64,000 bases of DNA from Pardosa pseudoannulata (lineage: Eukaryota; Arthropoda; Arachnida; Araneae; Lycosidae), in NCBI GenBank assembly GCA_032207245.1, contig CM063506.1:15804003-15868002 (forward strand). Direction: 5' to 3'. Of the stretch, positions 11,833 to 24,700 are shown piece after piece (the first letter of the stretch is position 1; each line of letters starts with the position of its first letter). The position numbers were made by a program, and so were the translations under genes. The notes under the pieces were generated by a model that worked only from the letters and a program-made list of their open reading frames with translations, was not told the DNA's origin and ran no database searches.

Positions 11833-12552
11833 TACATTGCTTTTTTAGAAAAATAGTAATTAACAGTTAGGAATATAAAATAAAAAAAATTTCGCTATGG
11901 AGAGTGCCCCAAAATGTTTATCTTGTGGGTAATCTTTGTTTTGTTTTGTATTTATTTATCATGTTGTTTTTACAAATATACTACTTGAAATCCCAAGTTT
12001 AAAATTTTAAAAGGCAGATCTTTATTAAAGAATTTGTAAGAAGTTTATTCTAAAAGAAACAGAACTTTTTATTTTATGCACTAAATGAAGATTTTAAGAC
12101 TGGAAAAATATATCTTCTTATTGAACTTTAGTTTTGATATGCAGTCCTTCATATCAGAAGAACACAAATTTTCCGTTTAAGTAGACAAAGAAAAAAGAAC
12201 TAGTTTTAAAGTAGATATGATCCACATTGAAACCCATAGGAAACAAAGTCTTTCAATGGTTTGCCTTCAAAGAGTTGAGTTGTAGTCAACACTCGGTTTT
12301 GTTCATAAATATATCCTTTCTCTATATATACAGAGAGGGGTTAACAAAATGCTGTAAATTCTGGAATATAAGTAGAAGTGTATGCCTTTCCTTTTACCTG
12401 AAGGTTCGACAAAGACATGGTAATTCTTTAACCAGAAAAGGTAATTGCATTGTTCGTATTGTAAATTTATTCGTTCAAACATTAAATTTTACTTTTTTAT
12501 TAACTAGTATAATCACTATAATATAATCACTATATTGAGTTAATATTGATAT
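11833..12552. other. AT-rich DNA, nothing recognised
   Basis: No motifs, terminal repeats or RNA genes seen. The 99-codon plus-strand frame at 12227-12526 has no recognisable features. Confidence 0.45.
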
Positions 12553-13553
12553 TGTAACGGTGTGCCTACATCAAATACTTTGCTTTGAGAAATGGACTAC
12601 ACGCTAATGTGGAAACAAAGATGTTGTTTTCCCCGACACCACGATGTCTAAACTTTTGTGTAATACAGTAGCGAAACAACAGACCAGACAACTGGGCGCC
12701 CAGACTGACAGCCAGAAAGATGATCATCGGAACTACAAGGGAACGCCACGACATTGGATCTTCGCCGACACGAAATTCCAGAGACTCCCGGGTTTGCAGC
12801 TGGTGATTGTCTATCCCAGACCAATCCAGTTGGTTGAAGGTGAGATCATCGCCAGATGATCCAATGATGAAATTGTGGGTGAGGCCCCCTCTCTTAGAGG
12901 TTCCTCCCTTAAAAAAGAGACGAGATAAGATTTTTTTAAAGAAGTAGTTAGTTAGCTAGTAACCAGCTAATTTGGAGGTCCACTTGAATAGTCTCTCTAT
13001 CGGAGAGTTTTCTTAGCGATAATCCCACCTTGGGATCACTTCTTTAGGAGTTCGCTAGCAGTCAGCTAACTCGGAGGTCGTCTTGACCAGTCTCTCCTTC
13101 GGAGAGTTTTTCTTAGTGAAAATCCCGTGGGATATATCTCTTACTGAGATCGATAACGATACATTGTGCCTTGGGTTTTCTTTTAATTCGATCTTCTTCA
13201 GGATTGAACGTGCATTCCTATTAGGAACTTTGACTTTGTTTTATCTTCTTCGAAGGTACCAATTGCTACTTCAAACAATCGTCTAATCGAGTGTACTGTC
13301 TACATAATTACTACCGAGAACTTTTACGCTAAGCTACCGATTGTTATCTTCCGTCGGTTACTAAACCATTGGCAGAAACCTTTTGTGTATGTCTCTGTTT
13401 AGGCCTACGTCTAATATTTCACATGCTTGTGGACTGCATTTGTATTGTGCATATAGAAATGTGTATATAGCTGTGAAGTGTAAATAAATCATTTAATCAA
13501 GAAACACCTGCTTCTTCACTGTCTCACCTAAAACAGGGACAAGATACGTTACA
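12553..13553 (+). mobile_element. Solo LTR (probable Gypsy-type)
   Basis: It begins TGTAACGG and ends ACGTTACA, which gives short inverted termini of the TG...CA type. AATAAA at 13483-13488 sits about 65 bp before the right end, as expected for R/U5 on the plus strand. No primer binding site or coding region follows. The block is GC-richer than its flanks and contains a roughly 115-bp tandem duplication (about 12945-13140). Target duplications are not exact. Confidence 0.6.
12945..13140 (+). repeat. Two-copy tandem repeat inside the LTR
   Basis: Two diverged copies of about 115 bp share AGCTAA.T.GGAGGTC, AGTCTCTC..TCGGAGAGTTTT, CTTAG.GA.AATCCC and GGGAT. The imperfect identity shows that the duplication is older than the last insertion of this LTR, or was part of the family. 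Confidence 0.55.
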
Positions 13554-13611
13554 ATAGAATTCCATCGTCTTCCGAAAAAAATTCAAAAACAGAGTTAAAA
13601 GTAAAATGCCC

Positions 13612-13617
13612 TTTATT
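13612..13617 (-). promoter_or_regulatory. Candidate poly(A) signal for SOUL gene A
   Basis: AATAAA on the minus strand, about 185 bp downstream of the TAA stop at 13799-13801. Confidence 0.45.
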
Positions 13618-13798
13618 ATATTAATCGATTTTTAGCTTTTTTCTATTTACATCAAAAATACTTTACATAAATACTGTCGAAAACCTGACACAGTTCGTAA
13701 AACATATCATTTTTCCAGAATAGCACAGTTATTAGAAGAAAAAAGAAGAAATGGGTCAAATCTGTCAGAAGATGTATCACAGACTAGGAATGTTGCAT

Positions 13799-13985
13799 TT
13801 AAACTTCGTTGACTTTCTTCACCATCCATATTTCGTTCCTCCTGTCGAAGAAGTCGAAAGGAGCGTCGTACCCGACCTGGTAGTAGCTAGTCTTGACCAC
13901 TGTTTCATCATCTTTTACACTCTCGGCCAGTTTTTCGGCTTCTTGTACCCACCTGGCTTGTCTCCAGATGTAGCCTTTGAAGGTC
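13799..13985 (-). CDS. SOUL gene A, exon 5 (terminal)
   Basis: 187 nt to the TAA at 13801-13799. It encodes TFKGYIWRQARW, then SYYQVGYDAPF and RRNEIWMVKKVNEV, the C-terminal half of the domain. The acceptor is TTTTTTTAATAG. Reading the minus-strand frame upstream of this acceptor gives intron sequence, not protein. Confidence 0.93.
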
Positions 13986-16900
13986 CTATTAAAAAAAGCA
14001 GACATAAGTATAAGTATAATAAGAGCAAAAACATAGCGAAGTATAAAGATCATGATGTTCCGAAAGTAACGAAGATTCGTATTTATCCCCCCTCTTAAAG
14101 TTCTCTTTACACTAAGCGAATGTGAATTAATCAGAATCAAGGTAAAATAGTGATATTAATCACCATACCTTCATGCCAACATAATGAAATAATAAAATCA
14201 TATAAACCGAATGAATTTTTTTTTTACTTTCCTGCCTTCTGTCAGTTATCTGCTTTTGAGCTCTTGAAATTAATATCTATATAATTAACACAACGTCTCG
14301 TAGAAGGCAATGGCATGAATAAAAATTCCAACGTAGATACAACATGACTAAGGGTACAAAACAAACTTTTAGCCAGGGCACGGTTTTATATGAGCAGGTT
14401 ATTCAAATACTAGTTCCCCGATACAAGAGCCTTAATGTTAATGGAAATTACATCTAAAAGAAAATTTAAACCTAAACTTACACTTAATCAAAAAATTGAT
14501 AAAAAAAGTACACTTGTGTGTTTTTAATTTCAAAATTATACTTGTTTAAAAAAAAGCACGCCTCGTACAAAACTTGCCATAAAAATTTCGATTTCTTCCA
14601 ACTGAACTTAAACTTTAAAACTTTGAAGAAGCTTCGAAACTTTTGGCGACTTATAACTAGATTTACTAAACCAGTCAAAATGACTGGTTTTGCAATTGCA
14701 ATTCAATGTACAGTGGACTCCACTTAATGGGATCAGTTTGGGGCACCGTGATTTTGATAACAATAACCGATTGATAACAATAAACGAAAAATATCTACCC
14801 ACTTACGTATCCATTTATTGAAAATGACTGTTGTCATCCATGAATTCTGGTTGACATAGTAGTCGACAGGAAGTTTTTTAACACCTTTAAAACAACGCGG
14901 ATTCTTACTTTTCTCGATAACTTAAAGACTCTGTTTTTCTCCAGACATACTAACGCAACATAACATAGTGACACGTTCCTTTGAGATTTTATGTCTTTTT
15001 AAGCTTTCATTCATAAATAAGTATGCATATGCCGGTAGCGCTCTAAGCGGACGCCGGTAGCGGGTCCGTTGACTGGAGCATCATGTTCTCGAACATTTTC
15101 AAACCAAAGACTTAGAACCTTTTCTACTTCCTTATCTTTACCAGATCTATTAAGTTTGCACTCCTTATTTTCATTTTGTTTATGTCTTCTAGTAAGTTCC
15201 TCATGATTTTTCAAAATTTTAGACAATAGAGGCTGAGAAATGTTTAACTGCGCTGCAGCATTGCGTTGACTCATTTTTGGTAAACTGCTATAGCGATTTA
15301 AAATTTCGATCTTTTGTTTTAATGTTAAATCATTTCGCTTTCTGGCTTCCATATCAACAAGCTGTATAAAAGCCAGCAAGGCATAAAATGTTAATACGTT
15401 CCTTCTCAGTTCCGATAAGAATATGTTGCCTTCTGTTTATCTGACAACAGTTGAATACCAGCAGGGTATGCGTGTTTTTGAAAAATTACAAGAACGAGTA
15501 ATTTCTCACTCTTTTATTCATTTCTCATTCCCTAGGTGGAAGAGGGAGAGTTCTCGGAAATTCAAACAACAGCGAAGGGAAAGAAAAGAATGGGTTCGAA
15601 AACTGATAACATTAACCGATGTAACGATCACATAAAGCGATAATTTTAACACACAAATGAATAGAGAAAATCGGGACCAAGTGATTTCAATAACAATAAG
15701 CGATTGATAACATTACCAGCGATCACATTAAGCGGAGTCCACTATATAGTTAAATTCCTGGTAAATCTAGTGTTAAAGTCCTGGAACCTTTTAAAGGCCA
15801 GTTAAGATTTTTAATTCTTTCCTAGAATTAAAATTCGTAAAAAACGAGCACTTCTGTGTTTTTACTTTCAAAGTAGTACTTTGGAAAATATTTAACTTGT
15901 TCTTAATGAGCTTGAGCTTTGAGATTTTACACACGCGTCGAAACTTTTGGAGATTTAATGCCTGAGCGATTTTAAAGGCTGTTTCTGCAAATGCATCTCA
16001 AAATTCTCCCCGGTAGTTAATTACCACAAAATTGTGACACTTACCTGACAGCATACTGAGTTGCAGGCTCTTTAACGATCTTCACTTTGTCATCATTGGG
16101 AACTGGTGTGTCCTCAGCGAATTCAGCCGGAACCATGAAACTCATGTCGAACACTGTCTCGTTGGCAGACTCGGTGATCTGCATTCTTACAGGTACAGTC
16201 ATCTCGATCTTTTGAGCTGGGAAAGTAATGAAAATGGGTTTAGACTTCGGTACATTATAAGGTACATTCAATAAATAACAAGACGGAACCTGTTACTCTA
16301 AATTAATTATTTGAAATTTTAACCCAAAAAAGTTTTATATATTTATAAAGTTTTATAAAATTACAAAACTATATTTGCATAAAATATATGTTCTGTATTC
16401 TATTTGTCATTAAATGTCTCAAGCAGTCAATTCAAATTACAAATTTTAAGGGGGGATACCACCTTTAAGCGACTTCAAAATGAGGAATTTTTTGTTATTT
16501 TTCGATTTGCTATAACTTTTTTTCTTATAAGGGAAATTACTTGGAAATTTTAGCATTTAATCTCTAAATCTAGTTAATTATTTTTCTGTATTTATTTTGT
16601 TTTTGGTAAGTAAGAACTTTTTTTATAAAATAAAATAAAAGTTCTTGTTTTGAAAATTTAAAATTTTTACTGTCACACTGCGCGCAGTTTTACAGCAACA
16701 CAAACTATATTTCAGCAATAATTTTTGCATTTTTATAAACAAAAGACATTAGGTATTATTCTCCACCTATTTAAAATTTAAAAGTTATCAGAAATTTTAC
16801 ACCAGGAGAATAAATTTTCAAAAAACCTAAAATAACGTTGGAAAAATAAATTTCAAATACAATAAATAACGCATAAAATAAAAAACTTTCAAAACAGTAG

Positions 16901-18723
16901 GTGGAGTTTCATTGTAGTACTATATTGTACTTACCTTGAAAATTATAGATCCATACGTGCAATAGTTTTTATTCTAGAGTGCGCGCAAGTTTGAAAAACA
17001 TTATTTTGAGTAAAATGCATTTAAAGTTAAAACTTTAGATATTTTCATCCTATTTCCATTAAAACATCTGATAAAATGGTTTAAAATTGCCTATATGTAT
17101 ACATTGCCCCTTCTGTTTCTAATATTTTTACTTTTATAGCAATTTTATATCTTTTTCTTGCTTTGCAAGCCACTAACGTAAGCATCTCAGCCATGATTTC
17201 AGCCTATCGAATCAGCTGTTGATCACTGTTGTATGTAAATACTCTTGCATAATTACCCATTTGTCAAGACAGTTCTTGCATAAAACTGGTTCAAACATCA
17301 TGACCATCATTAAATACATAAAGTGCATCATTTACCACTATTTGAACAATATTAATCTTAAAACAGTTTCAACGCTAAAAGTGATGACACAACGGCAGGG
17401 ACAAACATAAACACCAGCAGGGTGATTTAAATGTCCCATGCTGCCAGTGTTTCTTTTTATGTTATAATTTTACAGGTTGTAATTCGAATATTTCAATGGG
17501 GTTTGTTTTAAAAGATTCAGAAAATTCCAAAGATTGTAAAAATTCAAAAACAAAAAATCTATTTTTTGAAAGTTTAAAGGTGATAGGTCCCCTTAAGTTG
17601 CAAAGTAAAGAAAATTGAAATGAAAAAGTAACGTGACTTAAAAATGGCTGTTTTTAATTATAAGGTACATTCAATAAATAACAAGCCATGACATGTTACT
17701 CTAAATTAGTTATTTGAAATTTCAACTCAAAAAAGTTTTATAAAATTGTTAAAAATATATTTTCATAAAAGATCAATATTCTGATACTTTATTTTATTCA
17801 GATAAATTTTGTGAAAATTTCAAGTACCTACCTCTATCATTTTGTCCGCTGATATATCTGAAAAGTCGCATGAAGGCCTCGTATTGACCAATGCGTCGAT
17901 AACGACTTTTCTCTGAAGTGCTCGCCCAGGTCATGGCAGGGTAGGATCTGACTTCGTAATCCTGAAGAAACACAGTGAATTAGTTATATGCTAAAAGAAT
18001 TGTAAAGAATCATACACCAAACAGGTAACGCGACCAGATATTCCGGTTTAAAAAAAATGTCCCACCGTCTCTTCCCTTTTCATAAAAGTCGATTTTTCAA
18101 GAAATTCTTTAAGGCAACAGTGGAACTTCTGCTGAGCAGAATTTGACAAATTCAGTTGTTCTATCTCATTGAATTATAAAAATCAGTGAATTATATAATA
18201 CGACAATATATGTAAAAGAATGACAATTTATGTAATCTATTAATTATAAAACTTCTGGACATGGAGAAAGCTAATCAGCTAACAGTAATAACGAACGAGG
18301 CAGTCTGGCCACATTGAAGAGAATGGCACAAGTCTAATTAAAACTTTATTTTACAGCTTCTAAAACGGACATCTTTACGAGTCAACGACATGCAAAGGAA
18401 AGACACAAAAATCATTCTGCTCGAACAGAGGGGCACCCAAGAGCGGAGACAGAAAGAATTTTCCCGCTTACTCAGCGAATTTAATCGTAAGATCAGGAAA
18501 AACACTCAGCCATTTGCCGGCGACAGCTGGGAACATGTTGAATAGACAGAAAATTTACATATATAGGATAGAAAGCTTTGGGAAATGGATCGAAAGAATT
18601 TTAAGTCGAGAACGCTCCTTTGATTAAGACATTTAGAGGCTGGGAAAAAGACTTTAAGGAATTAGAATGGGAGAAAGGAGGTTTTTAAAGAAATATCAAA
18701 GTTAAATAATTTTGATTTATTAC

Positions 18724-18755
<32 letters not shown>

Positions 18756-21700
18756 AATATAAAATATTGGGACGTATTGACATGATATCAACTATAAATT
18801 AACTTAATAAAAATCAGTTATAAATAGTTTCTTTATTCTCATGAATAAAAAAATGATATTAACAAGGAACGCTGTTGTCACATCATATTTCTTCTCATCT
18901 ATCTTGGCTTCAGGAAAAATTTGTTTAGAATTCTAATTTGTTGATACTAAAGAGGACATAGTGCCTTTCGAGCTGACAGATCTCCATTATAATGGTCTAT
19001 TTTTAATTCAATATAAGATCTAAAGTTATTTTTTATTTAGGATAATTTTTTCCATATCCTTAATCAGGTGCTGTTTTGAAAATTTGTATAGGTATGTTAC
19101 ATAAAGCAATACATTTCATTAAAAAATTCATAAAATTTGTAAACCAAGTGAAAAAGGTAGAAATCTATTTACACGCAAAATAACTTTTAAATTTTATAAA
19201 TTGAAAACTTATTTTTTAAGTGAAATAGTAACTAATTGTCTGTTTCATTTTGTGAACCTCATTTATTTTAATATAAGAGGTATATTTTATTTTATAGTAT
19301 GATATAGGCCATTTTTTTAATTTCTATTTCATAACAGTTTTAAGATTTTATATGCTATTATGTAAGATATCTTTATAGTTTTACGTTTACAGAAGAAAAT
19401 ATTTTACTTCAATTTGATACATAAGTTTAGATTCTAATATAAAAATTTCAAAAGTTATTTTGATGATAAGGGAATTTCATTTTTATCTTTAAATTTTTTT
19501 TCTTATTTTTAATAATTTAATGTTATTCTTAAAAAAATATATAGTACTCGAAATGACAAATTAGGGAAACTTCTAAAAGTTAGAGCGTTATTAAAATTCT
19601 AGTAAAGAAATTCACTCTAGAAGAACTATTTGTTTTTTTACGAATAAAAAAACGTGTATAATGGAGAGGAATATGAAGGGAATATGAAAAGTAGTTTGTC
19701 CCTCAACGGTTTCCATATTGCAACATTAATAAAAGAAAATATTTTCAAAGTTCATTTAGCTGGTGAGTTTAAAAGTAGTTTGTTCTTCAACGGTTTCCAT
19801 ATTGCAACATTAATAAAAGAAAATATCTTTAAAGTTCATTTAGCTGATAAATTTAAAAGTAGTTTGTCCCTCAACGGTTTCCATATTGTAACATTAATAG
19901 AAGAAAATATCTTTAAAGTTCATTTAGCTGATGAATTTAAAAGTAGTTTGTGCCTCAACGGTTTCCATATTGCAACATTAATAGAAGAAAATATCTTTAA
20001 AATTCATTTAGCTGATGAATTTAAAAGCCTTTATTTATGTTAATATTTTAACAGTAAATTGTTTAATAAATATTAAGTATCTAAAAACCAACAGTTTGTA
20101 GTATTTATAAATATACTAAATCATATTTCATACATAGATAATAAAGTATATTTTTATTTCAGTGCTGCCATCTATCGAATATAAAAGAAATCACTGGTCA
20201 CTAACACATTTGTTTTCAAAGTAATGGTAATGATAACGGTTATAACATACTATAAATATTTTTATTGGTTATAGAAAAATGCTCAAAATAGTTAGTCAAT
20301 TATTTTGGTCCTTGACTACAGTTTTATTGATATTTTTCATAATTATTCTAAATATTTCACTTTATTAAACACTAACTTTTATTTAGAAAAAGCAGTTATT
20401 CCTTTTGATAACTCGCATCTACCTGTTTTCTGATCATTGCTCTATAAATTAGAAACATTTTTCAATACAGTTTAAAACTACTATAATTGTATGTCTCTAC
20501 GAAGGTTACTCTGAAATTTTTTCGATACGGTAAAATGGTATAGGCTGAACTTACCAATTTTTAAGGATGTTCAAATTCTACATCAGTGAACTTTTGTATG
20601 CAATACGCTTTCCAGTATTTAAAAGATTCAAGCTATCCACTTCTTAGGATCAAAACAAGATAGGCTTTTATAACCTCATCTCATTTTTGGAATGAAAACG
20701 GTGACCGCGTAGATTTTTCTTTTAATTAAAAATATAGCAAAAGTCATGCATAGCAAGATCAGCAGAATGGGTAGATAAACTGTCAGTTTAATAGAGGGGG
20801 GAGGTTCAAGAAGTTCGATTTTAGTCTTGCAAGACGATACGTTGGAAGATACATTTTAAAGTTTGAATCCTCTTACATTATACTCTTGAAAAATTTCTGG
20901 GAGACACTAATGTGTTCCTCAGTTACCTTAGCTGTTCCTAGTGGCTAAGGTAAGTGTAACTGTCCTAAGTCTCTCCTACTTTATGGCTTTAACCAGTCTT
21001 CCACGTGTGAAGAAAACGACATACATTACTTTTTTTTCATTGCTCATTGTCTTCTCGACATCGTTAGTTTGGATCATTTTCAAAGACCCATACTTTACTT
21101 TCCTAATGTGTTGAAAAGACAAAAACGGTATGCACGTTTTATTACAAGCTGTGGTTTTAGAAATAATCCGGTGTCCACAATACTTAAGTAATTTTAGGGT
21201 TTATTTGCAGATTCTGACACTCTCTCCTTTTATGTGTTCTGTGAAATTATGAGGATAATTTTTACTATGCAGTTCTTCGCGGACAGTTTTATGTACAGCT
21301 GTGGACTCAACAGTAAGTTCCTTTGGTACCATTTGGTAACTGCAACGATTATCATCGATGAACATTTTTCATATTACCGACACATTTTCTGGGAATACAT
21401 CTAACAAGTTTTTTCTTGAGTGTTCTTCCTCTAAGAGAGAAAACTTCGACCTCTGTGAAATTCTGTAACCATCTGAATACGCTCCATCTCGCGCACGAGA
21501 TGGAGCTTTGTTTCCGAATGTTATTGGTAAACGTTGAATGCATTCTTGTTGTTTTAACCCCTTTTTGGTATCATAGCACGGTAATGGTTACATGTCATCT
21601 CCACTTTCCTTTCTTTCAAAATTATTCTACGACAGCTAAACTGGAAACTAATGCAGCGAGTTATCGATTGCAGCAATAAAAGAGTTCCACTTTACATTTT

Positions 21701-24700
21701 ACATTTTTCGTCTACCGTGTTGCACGTTACGTTTTCGTCTACCGTGCGTTCAAAAATTTCAGAGTAAGCTACTTAATTTATTTCAGAAATTAATAACCTT
21801 ATTGAACAAATTCTAGGAGGAAATTATACTTACAGGATGCTCTTCGACTACGGTGTAGTCTGGACATTCTGCATCCTTGTAGGTGCATCCTTCAATCAAA
21901 CCAAACACTGCTAAAGCGACCTGAAAAGTTTTAAAAGCATATTAACTATTAAGGAATGATGGCCGGGCATGCAGGTAACAGATGGGCTGAAAAGTTCGTA
22001 GGCTGACACATAGATGGCTCTACTAGTATTAAATATATATGATTTTCAGTTAATCCTAACCTTCGAAAGACACGTGTATAAATTTGACAGCTGTCGGACT
22101 ATTAGTTTATGAAGTATAGTATTTTGAGCGAAGCAACTTTTGTTAGTTTGAAAACAATAGATAATAAAGAATTTCGTGAGTTATGTAAAGCATTGGATTT
22201 TGGCAAAAACAATATTGTTGAAGCCAAGACTTGGCTTGATAAACATTATTCGGACAAAGAAAAACAACCAAAAAAAGGACACCAAGAAAATCAACCATTG
22301 AGAAGTGATTTGGTAAGTTTAAACGAGGAGAAATGAGCAAATGGGACAATGGGCGCAACGGAAGCCTCAAAGAGGCTGTTACCGAAGAAAACATCAAAAA
22401 AGTCCACAAAATAATTTTAGATGATCGTAAAGTGAAGTTGACTGAGGTATATGAGACTCTAAAGGTATAAAAAGAACTTGTTGGACTTATCGGGAATGAA
22501 TATTTGGGTATGCGAAAATTCTGTGCAAAGTAGGTGCCGCGCGAGCTTACAATCGACCAAAACCAACAACGAATTGATGATTCTGAGCTGTGTTTGAAGC
22601 TGTTTAATCGTAATAAACCAGAATTAATGCGTCGTAGTGTAACAATGGATGAAACATGGCTCTATTATTTCACACTGGAGTCCAACCGACGGTCAGCCGA
22701 GTGGACAGCACGTGATGAACCAACTCCAAAACATGGAAAGACACAACAGTCGGCTGGCAAGGTCATGGCATCAGTATTTTGTGATGGCATGGTATATTAT
22801 TCATAGACTATCTTGAAAAGGGAAAAACCATCAACAGCCACTATTGCATAGCGTTATTGGGGCGTTTGAAGGACGAAATCGTGGAAAAACGGCCCTTTTG
22901 AAGAAGGAAGTGTTGTTTCATCAAAGCAATGCATCGTGTCACAAGTCAGTGAAAACGATGGCAAAGTTATATGAATTGGGCTTCGAATTGCTTCCGCATG
23001 CACCGTATTCTCCAGATCTGGCCTTCAGCGACTTTTTCCTGTTCTCAGACATCAAGAGAATGCTCGCTGAAAAAAAATGTAGCGCCTATGAAGAAGTAAT
23101 CACCGAAACTAAGGCCTATTTTGAGGCTAAAGACAATTCGTACTATAAAAATGGTATCGAAAAATTGTGTGACCACTATAATCATTGTATCGCCCTTGAA
23201 GGCAACTACATTGAATAATAAAATCAAATTTTATCAAAAAATCTTTTTTTTTCTATGTTAGCCTACGAACTTTCCAGCCCAACTGTTACTGTGTGTCGAA
23301 GTTATCACATGTCGTGCCGTACGAGAAAAGGCTGAATTCACCGTGCAGTTGGCATGGCATGTCAAAGCATCATACACGAAAAAATTTTGTGAAACAATTT
23401 TCTAATGTAAAATAAATTTATTCTAAAAATTATTTTCAAAACTTTTAGCTTCATAATAAAATTAATGCATTTTCGCCTATGCGAAAGTGATCCATTCCCT
23501 GAACTACAATTATAAAAATTAGAAGATTGAGAATACGGTTGACATAAATTCAACAATATCTGGTGAATTGTCTTATTACCAAAAAAATTAACTTATTCTG
23601 CTACTTTGCTTTTTAAATAAATTATATACTGTGTGTTGCTTTATAGTGTAGTGCCTTACATATAGGTTATGATTAAGTACAGATTTATTATTATATATCT
23701 AAATATTATTATATATTAACATTATAAATCTAATAAAAGATGAAAATATATCAATTTAACCCATTAATATCCGAGTCGTCTCTGCCAAATATACATTGAC
23801 GAATATCATAAATCTAAGCTATTATGGACTTACACAGAGCAAAACAAATACGAAATTGGAACGATTTTAAAAATTATAGCCCGTTTTTAGTAGGAATCAG
23901 CTGTAATTTATAATTTGACAGAAAATGGTATTTTTTTTTCAACATGTTACTCTATATACGCACTGTAAATTTTGTAAAAAAAAACTGTTGCATCTACTGA
24001 TTTCATGTTTTTACAGTAAATACATTATGGACTTGCTTTAAAACCTTGCCTTTTTTTCATTTATGGTTAATTCCTTTAGTATTTGCAGTATTTAAAATGG
24101 AATATTAAAACATTATTTTAGCTTTCTTGAAAATTGAATCCCCTAGTGCAGTGGTTTTCAACCGGGGCGATACCGCCTCCCGGAGGGCATAGGAAGATGC
24201 TGGGGGGCAGTGAACTTGTTTCGGACGGCCCGGCGGCGATGTGAGCAGGTTTAGGCTTTCAAAATTAATTTTTAAAATATTAGACTCTTTATTACATTAA
24301 TTTATTACATTAATTTATTACATTAATTATCTAATTTACACGATGTTTACCAGTAATAAAACAAAGTTACGCGGTAGTTCCAAAATCAGTTAATTTCATT
24401 GTCTATGTTCTGCATGAAATTGGGTCGATATTCAGAAAAATATACTTAATCAACAGCATTCGTTTGGTTTGGAGCGCTACAGTCTATTCTTACGAAGGCT
24501 ATTGAGACCTGGATCTACTACTTAAAGCCGATTCCGAACAGCTACGTACATCTATGTTATTTTTACAGTCTGTTCCATAAGAGTGTGTCGCTCATAACTT
24601 CGTCAATAGATAACGATCAATAGATAGCGCGCAGATACCGGCTCAATTGCACGTGTTCTTCAAACATTAGAGAAGAATGGTTATATTCGTTATTTGATTT

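Noticed and set aside
13751..14098. A 115-codon plus-strand frame
   Set aside because: It is the antisense shadow of SOUL gene A exon 5 and its intron border; the minus-strand frame has the SOUL motifs and a proper acceptor.
13986..14140. Extending SOUL exon 5 upstream to an ATG at 14140 as a membrane-anchored protein
   Set aside because: The hydrophobic residues come from intron sequence; a polypyrimidine-AG acceptor ends at 13986 and joins in phase to exon 4.
19654..20043. Direct repeats with spacers resembling a CRISPR array
   Set aside because: The 84-bp units are head-to-tail without variable spacers, in a eukaryotic intron; it is a minisatellite.
21352..21679. Overlapping frames near 21.4-21.7 kb as a gene
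   Set aside because: Both strands are open over the same hairpin-containing stretch, no domain is recognised, and it lies inside intron 2 of SOUL gene A.
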